DNA of 64,000 nucleotides from DASZIT01 sp052143315 (GTDB taxonomy: Bacteria > Actinomycetota > Acidimicrobiia > Acidimicrobiales > RAAP-2): contig JBKQTE010000097.1 of assembly GCA_052143315.1 (NCBI GenBank), forward strand, positions 1 to 64,000. The letters are read 5' to 3'. Below are positions 32,961-41,709 of the stretch, piece after piece (the stretch's first letter is position 1; every line of letters starts with the position of its first letter). Both the position numbers and the translations under genes were made by a program. The notes beneath the pieces were generated by a model, which saw nothing but the letters and a program-made list of their open reading frames with translations, was not told where the DNA came from and made no database searches.

Positions 32961-34025
32961 ATGCAATTTCGGTGTCGGACTCTGGTTGTCGGCACCCGTC
33001 TTGCGCTCTGCGTGTTGGTCGGCACCGGACTCGCTGTGGCTCTTTCCACGGGGTCGAACGCCATCGCGGCACCGAGCACCGCACTGGCGCTGCCCTCGCC
33101 GGGGTGTCGGGTCGCGTCGGCGGTACCTGCAGGAGAACAGACCGTCTCTTACGACGCCGCGGGTGAAGACGGCCTCTACATCGAAGACGTCCCACCGTCG
33201 CAGACAGAGGCCCGTCCCCTGCCGCTCGTCTTCGACCTCCACGGTTACCTCGAACCGGCCTCCCTCCAGAACGAGATCACCGGACTCGGTCGCTTCGGTG
33301 ACGCCCACGGCTTCGTCACGATCACCCCGCAGGTGAACTTCTCTGTTCAGCACTGGGACGTCGCTCCGAACAGCGCCGACATCACGTACCTCGGGGACCT
33401 GCTGGGACACGTCGAGCACACCACGTGCGTGGATCAGCGTCGCATCTTCTTCGCCGGCTATTCCAACGGCGCGTGGATGACGTCAGTCATAGCCTGCGAC
33501 TTCTCGTCCCGGGTGGCCGCAGTCGCACCCGTGGCTGGCCTCCAGGACTTCTCCTGGTGCCGATCGAGCCGACCCGTTCCCGTCGTCGCCTTCCACGGCA
33601 CCGCCGATCCCTTCGTGGCGTACCAGGGTGGGTCGGGCCAGGGAGCTCTGAGCCTCCCCGCGCTCGACGACTCGGGCGGGATGACGGGCAAGACGGTCGG
33701 CCAAGAGCTCGCAGCCGACCCCGGCGCGAAGATTATCGGACCGTTGCCCGCGAGCATCCCTGACCAGGTGGGCGGCTGGGCGCGCCGCAACGGCTGTAGC
33801 TCCGCACCGAGCCAGCGACGCATCGCCGGCGACGTGACCCTGTTCGACTATTCGTGCCCGACCGGCGCCAACGTCGAGTTCTATCGGATTACCGGCGGCG
33901 GCCACGCCTGGCCGGGAAGTACGGTCAGCGCGAGCCTGGCGAGCGCCATCGGACACACCACGTTCTCGATCGACGCCGACCAGATCATGTGGGCATTCTT
34001 CGAAGCCCACCCCCTGCGCAACTGA
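32961..34025 (+). CDS. Secreted PHB-depolymerase-family esterase (LpqC/feruloyl-esterase-like)
   Basis: A 354-aa alpha/beta hydrolase exported by a signal peptide (hydrophobic LALCVLVGTGLAVALSTG, cleavage near AIAAPS). The fold is marked by PLPLVFDLHGYLEP (oxyanion region), the nucleophile Ser168 in FAGYSNGAWM, the acid Asp216 in AFHGTADPF and His315 in GGGHAWPG. Together these form a full catalytic triad. Such enzymes split short-chain polyhydroxyalkanoates or aryl esters outside the cell. The exact substrate is not readable. The ATG at 32961 has AGGAAA upstream. It is monocistronic and converges on the next gene. It lies just outside the right att-like repeat and so probably belongs to the host chromosome. 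Confidence 0.82.
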   Translation: MQFRCRTLVVGTRLALCVLVGTGLAVALSTGSNAIAAPSTALALPSPGCRVASAVPAGEQTVSYDAAGEDGLYIEDVPPSQTEARPLPLVFDLHGYLEPASLQNEITGLGRFGDAHGFVTITPQVNFSVQHWDVAPNSADITYLGDLLGHVEHTTCVDQRRIFFAGYSNGAWMTSVIACDFSSRVAAVAPVAGLQDFSWCRSSRPVPVVAFHGTADPFVAYQGGSGQGALSLPALDDSGGMTGKTVGQELAADPGAKIIGPLPASIPDQVGGWARRNGCSSAPSQRRIAGDVTLFDYSCPTGANVEFYRITGGGHAWPGSTVSASLASAIGHTTFSIDADQIMWAFFEAHPLRN

Positions 34026-34115
34026 ACTTCTCAAACCGGCCGGTTCGTCAGCCCTCCGCCTCCCCGGTGATGAGCGTCAAGAAACCGACCGCGTCGGAAG
34101 CGCTGGCCGTGGCCG

Positions 34116-35141
34116 TCAGGAGCCTGGTCTGGCCGAGGCGAAGCTCACGTGCTCCACCGCCGTCCCGATCGTCCACTCCACTCCGGTCACCGCGCCGGTC
34201 GGCCCGGTGTCGAGTGCGATCACGCCGATCCCGAGCCCAGAGCGGGCATCGGGTTGGGCTCGTTGAGCGTGCGACGAGACGGGGAGGGCGCCCAAGGGCG
34301 CATTCCGCGCGCTCAACGGATCACTGGCCCTCCGGGTGTCGTCCGGGCCGTGCGGGGTGGCGGTGGAGTCCATGACCACCACAGCGAACCTTCCATTGCC
34401 GAGCGGCACGGGTGCCGACAGTGCCATCACCGAATGGCCGGCACTCTCGCTGTCCTCGGCCGACGGGGACCATGCCAGCAGGTCGCCGGGCAGGAGCGTT
34501 GCCGCCGTGGTCACCGCGCTCCAGTCGGGCTGAGGAGTGGACGCCAGCCCGGTGAAGAACGAGGCATAGAGGCGCGGTGACGGGACCTTTCCCGCCGGCA
34601 GGTGGACGGTGGCCACCAGCGCCTGCCATGCCCGGCGGTCGGCGATACGGAGGGTGTAGCTGGTGAACCCGACGCAGTCGTAGTAGTAGGTGGCTTCACC
34701 CGGATCCTGTATGTCGTTGTGCTGGTAGTGCGTGCATCGCATGGTGTCGAACTGGTGGTAGGCGGCCGCCACCAGCGGCGAGGCGTCGGCGGGGGCAAGG
34801 GCGATCCCCAGCTGGGTCGTCACGTCAGGGGCTCCGTCGGCGGTGATCTGCGGGTAGGGCACCGCTCCCGTGTACGAGCAGAGCCCGATCCGCACGGAAG
34901 CGGCCACCGCCATGGACGTCGTGGCAGCCGCGGTAGAGGGAACCTTCGAAGTGGTCGAGTGGCCTCCGGGTGCCTTGGCTGCGGCGGTGCCACCGCACCC
35001 GCCCAGCCCGAGTGCAGCGACCATGAGAGCCACGGCGAGCGCCGCCCTGGTCCCTCGTCGTCCAGCCACGGGGGAGCGTACGGGTAGGAGACGGTGGCCT
35101 CCACCTCCTCCATATCGGGTGCAGGTGGCGATCAGTGACAC
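34116..35141 (-). CDS. Putative lipoprotein with an NlpC/P60-like cysteine-peptidase fold
   Basis: A 341-aa protein. The N-terminal hydrophobic run ends in a lipobox, LGLGGC, with Cys49 as lipid attachment. A T/S/A-rich linker follows. The catalytic-type region has YYYDCVGF (Cys156 in the DCxG(F/L) context), PGDLLAWSP and GHSVMAL (His236). This matches NlpC/P60/CHAP-like enzymes that act on cell-wall peptides or amides. The annotated GTG at 35141 leaves a long 24-residue lead. A GTG at 35069 would give a more ordinary signal peptide, but neither has a well-placed Shine-Dalgarno. The gene converges with the esterase gene. Function is inferred from the motif pattern only. Confidence 0.65.
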   Translation of the reverse strand: MSLIATCTRYGGGGGHRLLPVRSPVAGRRGTRAALAVALMVAALGLGGCGGTAAAKAPGGHSTTSKVPSTAAATTSMAVAASVRIGLCSYTGAVPYPQITADGAPDVTTQLGIALAPADASPLVAAAYHQFDTMRCTHYQHNDIQDPGEATYYYDCVGFTSYTLRIADRRAWQALVATVHLPAGKVPSPRLYASFFTGLASTPQPDWSAVTTAATLLPGDLLAWSPSAEDSESAGHSVMALSAPVPLGNGRFAVVVMDSTATPHGPDDTRRASDPLSARNAPLGALPVSSHAQRAQPDARSGLGIGVIALDTGPTGAVTGVEWTIGTAVEHVSFASARPGS

Positions 35142-35482
35142 GGTTGCGCCTCGTCATTTCCGACCGAGGATCTCTCCGGCCTTCGTCACCACCACTATCG
35201 GCCGAAGGTGTCGTCTGCTGAAGACGACGAGCGACTCGAGCGAAGGCCCAGGTGAGCAGGTCGCGCAGGGAGGCGACCCTCCGGCCATCTCGGGGCTGTT
35301 CTTCCTGGTCAATTCCCAATTCCGGGGTAGTCGTGAACCTCCCGTCTCGGTAGGTCCGCCGACCTCTGCTCCGTCATCCCCGACGATGGGATCCGTCGGC
35401 CGGGCCAACGTCGTCGGATAAACTCGCGCCGGGATTCTCACCACAAACCGTCGGTGACGATTCCGGTGGAGATCGCATTCTC
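35142..35482. other. Intergenic stretch without a recognisable gene
   Basis: Lies between the divergent lipoprotein gene and the methyltransferase fragment. No protein family or strong hairpin is seen. It presumably contains the lipoprotein promoter. Confidence 0.4.
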
Positions 35483-35842
35483 ATGGTGGAACGTCCCGAC
35501 ATCCGTCGACACGACCACCACCCAGCCGCAGAGCTCATGGCGGCCGGCGCCGAGCTGCGGTCCGCCCAACGGAGCCTTCGATACCGGTGGGTGGCACCGT
35601 GGGTCATCGAAAGAGGTCCCGTGCTCGATGTCGGATGCGGCGACGGGTTCGGGTCCCTTCACCTTCGACAGCAGGGTGCCGACGTCGTGGCGGTCGACCA
35701 TCGAGCGGTGGTCGAGGCGGCGCGGATGAGGCGGGTCGTCCCGCACTTGGTGCACGATCCCATCTCATGGGCGTCAGTGACGAAGTACCAGGAAATTCAG
35801 AACTTATGCAGGAAGAGCGGGGGGATGTTCAGAACTTCTTGA
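35483..35842 (+). pseudogene. Truncated SAM-dependent methyltransferase
   Basis: A 119-aa reading opens like a class I methyltransferase: RYRWVAPWVIERGPVLDVGCGDGFGS, with the SAM-binding motif I (VLDVGCGDG), then GADVVAVDHRAV (motif with the acidic residue). Similarity stops near residue 90, and the last ~25 residues look random before the stop. Intact enzymes are 200 aa or more. Motifs II-IV and the substrate region are absent, so it should not be active. The region to 35963 holds no continuation I can recognise. Confidence 0.6.
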
Positions 35843-35963
35843 GGAAGTCCCGGGCTGTCGCTGTCGCCATCAGCTCGATCTCGGGGTTGTCGACCTCGAG
35901 TCGTTACCCGAGCGAAGCCGTGCCCGCCGAGAGGCTCACCTCAGGGGCCGCTAGATTGGCCCG

Positions 35964-36704
35964 ATGAACCTCTCGGTTCGAAGGCGCGTCCCCTGTCTCC
36001 GGCCTGTTCTCGCATTCGGGATCACCGCTCTCCTTCTGTCGGCTGCCCTCGGAGGCACGGCGGACGCCGGAGCGGTGACGACCGCCTCAGTGCTGAAGGC
36101 GGCAAAGACGGCCATCGCCGAGCAGACCGGCGTTCACGTGGTGTTCGACGCCAACTCGAGTTCGTCATCGACCCACGAGAAGCTCATCGCCGATGTGGGT
36201 GCAACGACCGGCACCGAGAACGTGTCGGAGGGCAAGTCGGTCTTGGCGGTCAGGGTCAACCCCGCATTCGCCTACGTCAGCGGCAACCAATCCGGATTGG
36301 CGGCGCTGTTCGGTCTGAGCGCCAAGGACGCCAAGAAGCTCGGCGCCGACTGGGAGTCGTGGAAATCGGGCACCGCTCAGTACGCCAACCTCAAGGCAGA
36401 TGTCACGTTCGCGGCGGTGACGGCCCTGCTCCCCACCCCCAAGGGTACGAAGCTGTCCACCGATATCTCCAACGGCACCAGGTTCTATGTCCTGAAGTGG
36501 ACGACTGCGGGCACCAGCTCCGAGCCGGAGCTGTCGAACACGCTCACGCTCTCGACCGGAGGGGCGATCCTGCCGACGGAGGAGACCACGACCGCCCCGG
36601 GCGGCGCCAAATTGACGACGGTGCTCTCCGACTGGGGCGAGCAGGTCGTGGTGGCCACACCGCCGGTCGCCTCCACAGTGGCCTCCGCCCAGGTCGCCGG
36701 CTGA
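35964..36704 (+). CDS. Secreted LppX/LprG-like protein of unknown function
   Basis: A 246-aa exported protein. The start MNLSVRRRVPCLRPVLAF leads into a hydrophobic stretch and a cleavage-like ADAGAVT. The mature part begins ASVLKAAKTAIAEQTGVHVVFDA and continues with beta-strand-rich sequence ending in LSDWGEQVVVATPP. This layout resembles LolA/LppX-type lipid carriers and LprG of actinobacteria, which begin with a helix, then a half-barrel. No lipobox Cys is present at the expected place, so it should be soluble. The start is preceded by a weak ribosome-binding site. It is monocistronic and convergent with the transporter gene. Confidence 0.6.
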   Translation: MNLSVRRRVPCLRPVLAFGITALLLSAALGGTADAGAVTTASVLKAAKTAIAEQTGVHVVFDANSSSSSTHEKLIADVGATTGTENVSEGKSVLAVRVNPAFAYVSGNQSGLAALFGLSAKDAKKLGADWESWKSGTAQYANLKADVTFAAVTALLPTPKGTKLSTDISNGTRFYVLKWTTAGTSSEPELSNTLTLSTGGAILPTEETTTAPGGAKLTTVLSDWGEQVVVATPPVASTVASAQVAG

Positions 36705-36791
36705 GCAGCCGTTCGGACCGACCGCGATCCGTGTCGGGAGACCGGTCGTGCCGTGGCGTCGGCGTGGTCATGCCCCATCATCGAGGGTTCG

Positions 36792-38423
36792 TCACTTGTG
36801 CAGTCCCAGCTGAACCGTCTTGACCAGGAGCAACAGTACCGCCACGACGAGATAGGCGCGTAGCAGGTACATCGCAGTCAACCTCCCGCGTGACCATTTG
36901 GGACGACCAAGGAGACTCAACGCCGGCATCCGCCATGTGTCGCGATTCTGGGTGGAAGCGGGCTCGACGTTCGGAGGGTGCTTCAGCCTGGTCCGCACCA
37001 AGAACACACCGGCGATCACGTAGCCGACCAGGAGCGCCACGCCGAGGGCCAGCGACAGCGTTGTCACGTTGATGCTCGTAAAGAGCGTCGTCGCCATCAG
37101 GATCAAGGACATCATGAGAAGGATCGACACGATGAACGAGGACACGACGTTGAGCCAGGGCTTGTTGACCCACGGCCCGAGGACGTCCTTGTCATTGCAG
37201 AGCAGCAGCAGGAACACGGTGGCGCTCGGGAGCAGCACGCCGGCGAGAGCTTGCACCCCGGTGGTGATCAGACCGAGCGGAGCCCCGGGAAGGAGGATGA
37301 GCCCGGCGGCGAGCACGACCATCCCAGAGAACGTGCCGTAGAAGAGCTTGGCGTCGCGCCACGAGCGGTGCAGCGAATGTCGGGCGCCGAAGACATCGCC
37401 GAACGCGTACGAGGTGGACAGCGTGACGGCCGCAGCACCAATGATCGACGCGTTGAGGAGGATGATGGCGAAGATGGCGCCGGTGCCGTGCCCGACGTAG
37501 TGCTCGAATCCGCGGGCAACACCGAGCGCGTTGGTGAAATTCCCGAAGATCTTGGTGTGGGCAAAGGCAGCGGCAGGAACTGCCATCAGGACCGCCGCCG
37601 CAAAGACGACGACGAGCGAGCCGATGAACGTGTCGGCCCGCTCGTAGTTGAGCCACCGCGGCGTGATCCGCTTGTCGATGATGTTGGACTGCTGGAAGAA
37701 CAGCTGCCAGGGTGCCACCGTCGTCCCGACGATGGCGATGATGAGGAGCACCGAGGTGGAGTTGAACCCCCCTCTGACCCCGGGAACGACCAGACCGTGG
37801 AGGACGGGCCCCGCGGCGGGGTGGCTGAAGATGGCCAGGGGGATGACCAGGAAGTTGACGAAGACGAAGATGTACATGAACCGTTCCCAGCTCCGAAAGC
37901 TGCCGGAAACGGTCATGAGGATCAACCCGGCGGCGGCGATGGGGACCGCAATGTACTCGCTGATGCCGAAGTACTCGAGCGCCAGGCTGACGCCGATGAA
38001 CTCCGTGGCTATCGTCAAGAAGTTCAAGATGAAGAGGTCGCCGACCGAGAACGCCCCCCAGAACTTTCCGAACCGCTCGATGATCAGCCGGGCGTGGCCG
38101 ACCCCGGTGACCGCACCCAATCGGACGACCATCTCCTGATTGACGATGAGTACCGGGATGAGGAGGGGAAGCGTCCACAAGAGGGTCAGGCCGTAGTTCT
38201 GCCCGGCTTGGGCGTAGGTGGCGACCCCGCCGGCGTCATTGTCGCCCACCATGACGATGAGCCCGGGACCCATGATGGCCAGCAGCACCAGCAGGCGAGC
38301 CCCCCACGACCGGCGTTTCTCGGTGTCGTGCTGCTTGATGGTTCCGAACGCGCCCTGGATGTCCCCGAGGTGGGCTTCGTCGAGGACGGCGGTCTTTTCG
38401 GCGTCTGCGCCCGTGTCGGGCAT
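36792..38423 (-). CDS. Nramp-superfamily metal-ion transporter, Nramp-related Mg-transporter-like
   Basis: A 543-aa membrane protein with 11 or more hydrophobic segments. The TM1 site reads GPGLIVMVGDNDAGGVAT, where classical Nramp/MntH proteins have DPGN. The TM6 site reads GTTVAPWQLFFQQ, where they have the metal-binding MPH. Loss of the TM6 Met, and Gly in place of the TM1 Asn, are as I recall them for Nramp-related magnesium transporters, so Mg2+ is more likely than Mn2+ or Fe2+. A ~40-aa soluble N-terminus precedes TM1. The ATG at 38423 has AAGGGAAG upstream. The next gene upstream encodes an MgtE-N/CBS protein, which supports a magnesium role. The 241-bp gap before the start shows no M-box I can recognise. 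Confidence 0.85.
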   Translation of the reverse strand: MPDTGADAEKTAVLDEAHLGDIQGAFGTIKQHDTEKRRSWGARLLVLLAIMGPGLIVMVGDNDAGGVATYAQAGQNYGLTLLWTLPLLIPVLIVNQEMVVRLGAVTGVGHARLIIERFGKFWGAFSVGDLFILNFLTIATEFIGVSLALEYFGISEYIAVPIAAAGLILMTVSGSFRSWERFMYIFVFVNFLVIPLAIFSHPAAGPVLHGLVVPGVRGGFNSTSVLLIIAIVGTTVAPWQLFFQQSNIIDKRITPRWLNYERADTFIGSLVVVFAAAVLMAVPAAAFAHTKIFGNFTNALGVARGFEHYVGHGTGAIFAIILLNASIIGAAAVTLSTSYAFGDVFGARHSLHRSWRDAKLFYGTFSGMVVLAAGLILLPGAPLGLITTGVQALAGVLLPSATVFLLLLCNDKDVLGPWVNKPWLNVVSSFIVSILLMMSLILMATTLFTSINVTTLSLALGVALLVGYVIAGVFLVRTRLKHPPNVEPASTQNRDTWRMPALSLLGRPKWSRGRLTAMYLLRAYLVVAVLLLLVKTVQLGLHK

Positions 38424-38664
38424 CGTTCACTTCCCTTCAGTGCTGGATCTCGGTCGTGCGTTTCGTCGCACGCACACCGGGACTGCCCAGGCCTCGAAGG
38501 GTGGAGCTCCTAAGGGCCCCAGGCGGGTCGGCGTGCGTGCGGGGGTCTGGGTGCCCCACGTTGATGAGGACCGGTGCGAGCCGCTCCGCACAGGCGTGAT
38601 CGCCAGGCCGGCTGGCCGCGACGCCTGCCGGGGCAGCGGTAGGGCTGGGTCAGGGGCGCCGTCG

Positions 38665-39927
38665 TCATTCCTCGGCCGCCGTCACTCCGGCGTCGCGCCG
38701 CCAGCCGCTCGGCAGCATCAGCTCCAGGACGTCGTCGACGGTCACGACACCGAGCATGTGGTTGTGCTCCCCGTCCATGACCGGGGCGAGGGTCAGGTTG
38801 AAATCCGACATCTTGCGCACCACCGCGTTCAGGTCCCAGTCCGCGTGCACGTGAGCGAGATTGGCATGGGCCACCGACGCCAGGGGGGCACCCGGGTCGG
38901 CACGGATCAGTGAAACCGCCGACACCGATCCTGACACCGACCCGGTGTCGTCGAGGGTGAACACGACTTGCAGAACCTCGAGTGGGGCGGTGCTCTGTCG
39001 AATGGCGTCCAGCGCCTCCGCCACCGTCAGATGCTCGGGTAGGGCGAGGAAGTCGGGGCTCATCAGACCACCGGCCGTCTCCGGGTTGTAGCTGAGCAGG
39101 GAACGGACCTTGAGCTGCTGGGCGTCGGGGAGGAGATCGAGTACCGGCAGCCGTCGTTCCTGGTCCAGTTCCATGATGAGGTCAGCGGCGTCGTCGGTGG
39201 CCATGTGAGAGAGAAGCCGCGCCGTCTCGGCGTCGGACCGGGAGCGGACGAACTCCACCTGGTGTTCCATATCGAGCTCTTCGAAGACATCGGCTTCGAG
39301 CTCGCGGTTGGCCCCCACCGCCTCGATGATCTCTTCGCCCTCGTCGTGCGATGCGGCCTCGACGATGTCGGCGATCTGGGCAGGATGCAGCCGGGCCAGC
39401 TTCCGATACGGGATCCGCAGCCCGGCAGAGGGAACGTGGCCGACCAACACCTCGATGCTCGCCCAGTCGACAATCGACCCCGTCCGGACGTTGCGGCCTA
39501 GCCGGCCCGGCAGCAGATGCCTGAGCGGCGGGCGACCGCTGGGGTCGACACCGACGACCTTCCACGCGCCGTCCACCTCGGCTAGTTCGATCTCCTTGGC
39601 GCTGATCAGCCGCCCGCCGGCCACGTTCACGAGGTGGCGGGCGAAGAGGTCCTTGGCCAGGAGCAGCTCGCCCGGACGACGCTCGAAGCGTCGGAGGTCC
39701 ACTCGCCGACCGTCGAACTGGACGCGGCGGGCGCCGATGTCGGCGATCTTCCGGATCGGGATGAACAGATCGCGTCTCCCGATGCGCACGACCGCCCCGA
39801 CGATCGGCGGGTGCGGCTGCTTGCCGACCTGCGCGATCAGGTCTTCGACACGACCAATTCTTTCGCCGTCTTGGTCGACGAGCGGACGTTTGATGACGTT
39901 GGAGAGATGCACCAGTGGTCGGGTCAT
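38665..39927 (-). CDS. PRC-barrel, MgtE N-terminal and CBS domain protein (magnesium-sensing type)
   Basis: A 420-aa soluble protein. Residues ~1-110 resemble two PRC-barrel-like units (LVHLSNVIKRPLVD, GERIGRVEDLIAQVG). Residues ~170-280 form the MgtE N-terminal helical domain (LHPAQIADIVEAASHDEGEEI, then LSHMATDDAADLI). Residues ~285-410 hold a CBS pair (YNPETAGGLMSP, then TVAEALDAIRQ and GVVTVDDVLELM). The MgtE membrane channel is absent, so this is a sensor or regulator alone, most likely of the adjacent Nramp-type transporter. I chose the Met at 39927. A GTG at 40035 would add 36 basic, non-conserved residues. The two genes are probably one transcript. Confidence 0.8.
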   Translation of the reverse strand: MTRPLVHLSNVIKRPLVDQDGERIGRVEDLIAQVGKQPHPPIVGAVVRIGRRDLFIPIRKIADIGARRVQFDGRRVDLRRFERRPGELLLAKDLFARHLVNVAGGRLISAKEIELAEVDGAWKVVGVDPSGRPPLRHLLPGRLGRNVRTGSIVDWASIEVLVGHVPSAGLRIPYRKLARLHPAQIADIVEAASHDEGEEIIEAVGANRELEADVFEELDMEHQVEFVRSRSDAETARLLSHMATDDAADLIMELDQERRLPVLDLLPDAQQLKVRSLLSYNPETAGGLMSPDFLALPEHLTVAEALDAIRQSTAPLEVLQVVFTLDDTGSVSGSVSAVSLIRADPGAPLASVAHANLAHVHADWDLNAVVRKMSDFNLTLAPVMDGEHNHMLGVVTVDDVLELMLPSGWRRDAGVTAAEE

Positions 39928-40306
39928 CTCAGCGGTCGTCTTGCTCCCGGGCGGTGTCGGCACGGCCAATTCTCTCACAACCCGGTCTCGCCTTCGAGCC
40001 CCCGGAACGACCACGGATTGGGACCGGTTGGTCACCGCAGGGCTGTCATGTCGAGAGCTCTGGCCGGTCCACTCCCGAGCCGCCGGTCAGAGGCCTACTG
40101 GGTCAATGGTGGGCTCGGACCCACTCGCCGGGATATCAGTCGAGCCAGAGAAGGACTCCGGTGACCGAACCGATGGCGATGAGGCTGAGCACCATCAGCA
40201 TCATCGGAGGAGTCCCCCTTCGATCATTTGGGAGCCGCCAATGGAGGGACTGGGCGAGGGAATGGCTGCTGATATCAAGGATGAGATCATTGGTGCCAAT
40301 GGCATG

Positions 40307-40552
40307 TCAACCGACCATCTCGATCGACTCGACAAACGAGTGGAGCCACAACCGCACCGTCTCTTCGATCTCATCTGTCGTGCTGACCACGGACATGACC
40401 TGGTCTCGCCCTTCCACGTCGTTGGTGCGGGTAATGCGAGCCCGCAGCTGGAGTGGCGAGATCTGCTCGACCCAGATCCGGATCGCCAGAACTGCCACTG
40501 CTTCGGGGTGGGGATGTGACACGGCAGGAGCATTGTCGGCCATCGCCATCAC
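40307..40552 (-). CDS. Small conserved-type protein downstream of the BTAD regulator
   Basis: An 81-aa reading with plausible coding composition: AVLAIRIWVEQISPLQLRAR, then ITRTNDV and EIEETVRLWLHSFVESI. Short proteins with an IRIWxE opening and a closing hydrophobic helix are common beside actinobacterial regulators and polysaccharide genes. I do not know a function. It starts at 40552 or 40549, 27 bp after the regulator stop, so it is likely co-transcribed. The stretch 40036-40306 holds no other gene I can support. Confidence 0.5.
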   Translation of the reverse strand: MMAMADNAPAVSHPHPEAVAVLAIRIWVEQISPLQLRARITRTNDVEGRDQVMSVVSTTDEIEETVRLWLHSFVESIEMVG

Positions 40553-40579
40553 CGGAGCGTCACCGCAACCGCAGCGGCC

Positions 40580-41332
40580 TCAGTGCCGGAGGAGTTCGAT
40601 GATCTGGGGCGAAGGCGACAGCCCGAGCTCGTCCTGCAGTATCTGGCGGTAGAACTTGAATTGGCGAACCGCCTCCGCTCGGTTCCCCTCTGCCAAGTGC
40701 AGTTTGACCAGCGCACGGTGCGCGCTCTCTCTCATCGGATCTGCGGCGACCGCCGCCAGCCCGGCCTCGATCGCCCTGGCGAAGCGCCCGCTGGCGGTCA
40801 GGCGCTCGCAGACGCACTCGAGCGCCCGAAGACGGAGTTGGTGGAATCGCTCACGTTCGATGACGAGCCAGTCGTCGTACCAGTCCGGGAGCAGGTCGAA
40901 GTAGAACAGCGAATCGTCCAGCTCCTCGAGGTGGCTCTGATCGTCCCGGAGAATCTGACGTGCCCGTGCGGTGTTCTCGTGGAGATCGATACGGACACCG
41001 GGGGCGACCTGGAGGCTAGAACCGGTCGCCACGATCAGCCGGCATCCGAGCTGGTTCAGTCGCCAAAGGGCCGAGCGAAGGTTGGCGCTGGCGCGCTGGT
41101 CGGTCGTATCCGGCCAAAGGGTTCCGGCGACGTGCGACCGATGGAGCGGGTGTACCTGCAGGCTGAGGAAGATAACGAGGCGCTGGACATTCAAGGGAAG
41201 GTCCACGATGTCACCACCGCTGGTTAACGCAAAACTACTCAGAAGCCGAAGGCTGAGGTCCCCGAGCACGCCGGGATTGGCCGCGCGTGTGCGGGGTTCG
41301 GCCCGCTCCGCCGTCACCGTGTCGGTGCTCAC
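40580..41332 (-). CDS. SARP/AfsR-type transcriptional activator (winged helix plus BTAD domain)
   Basis: A 250-aa regulator. Residues ~25-105 form the OmpR-like winged helix (LRLLSSFALTSGG, VQRLVIFLSLQ, AGTLWPDTTDQRASANLRSALWRL). Residues ~110-250 form the bacterial transcriptional activation domain with its TPR-like helices (LRALECVCERLTASGRFARAIEAGLAAV, AHRALVKLHLAEGNRAEAVRQF). No ATPase domain is present, so it is a short SARP. It is divergent from the polysaccharide operon starting at 41710 and is the obvious candidate to activate it. It starts with a GTG at 41332. Confidence 0.88.
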   Translation of the reverse strand: MSTDTVTAERAEPRTRAANPGVLGDLSLRLLSSFALTSGGDIVDLPLNVQRLVIFLSLQVHPLHRSHVAGTLWPDTTDQRASANLRSALWRLNQLGCRLIVATGSSLQVAPGVRIDLHENTARARQILRDDQSHLEELDDSLFYFDLLPDWYDDWLVIERERFHQLRLRALECVCERLTASGRFARAIEAGLAAVAADPMRESAHRALVKLHLAEGNRAEAVRQFKFYRQILQDELGLSPSPQIIELLRH

Positions 41333-41502
41333 CTTGAGTTACCCGCCAACAGTGCTGCCCGGCGCAGAACGCAGTAGCAAAACTCCACCCGAAAGGCCTC
41401 ACCCTCGCCCCAATCGACAACTGGATCTCTTCACCATAGTGAGATCTGCAGGATCGGTCAACCGGTTCTCAGGGAACCCAAGCCGGAACAATTTCACAAC
41501 AA

Positions 41503-41522
41503 GTTGCCAACGACTTGGCAAC
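41503..41522. promoter_or_regulatory. Palindromic operator between the BTAD regulator and the polysaccharide operon
   Basis: GTTGCCAA, CGAC, TTGGCAAC: an 8-bp perfect inverted repeat with a 4-bp spacer in the otherwise gene-free 41333-41709. Its place in a divergent regulator/operon gap suggests an operator. SARPs usually use direct repeats, so a different regulator is also possible. A TTGACG lies downstream at about 41551, but no convincing -10 follows at the right distance. Confidence 0.5.
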
Positions 41523-41709
41523 GCCATCGCAACGGCTCCATCACGGGCGTTTGACGCCTACCTGTCATCATTCGTTCCAACTTCGATCCTGAACCAGAAG
41601 TGCGCTTGCGGAGGCATGTGATCTCTCGAGGTCGTTGATTCACTCACAGTCGGAGCCTGGTGATGCCCTTTAGAGATCATCAGACGAACGGAAACCTCTG
41701 GTACATCCC

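Noticed and set aside
38424..38664. A possible magnesium (M-box) riboswitch before the Nramp-type transporter
   Set aside because: I looked for the conserved M-box core and could not find it. Only a short 5-bp hairpin near 38456 is present.
40130..40205. A 22-residue hydrophobic minus-strand peptide beginning MMLMVLSLIAIGS
   Set aside because: KdpF-like in appearance, but it has no Shine-Dalgarno on that strand and no partner genes, so there is no support beyond composition.
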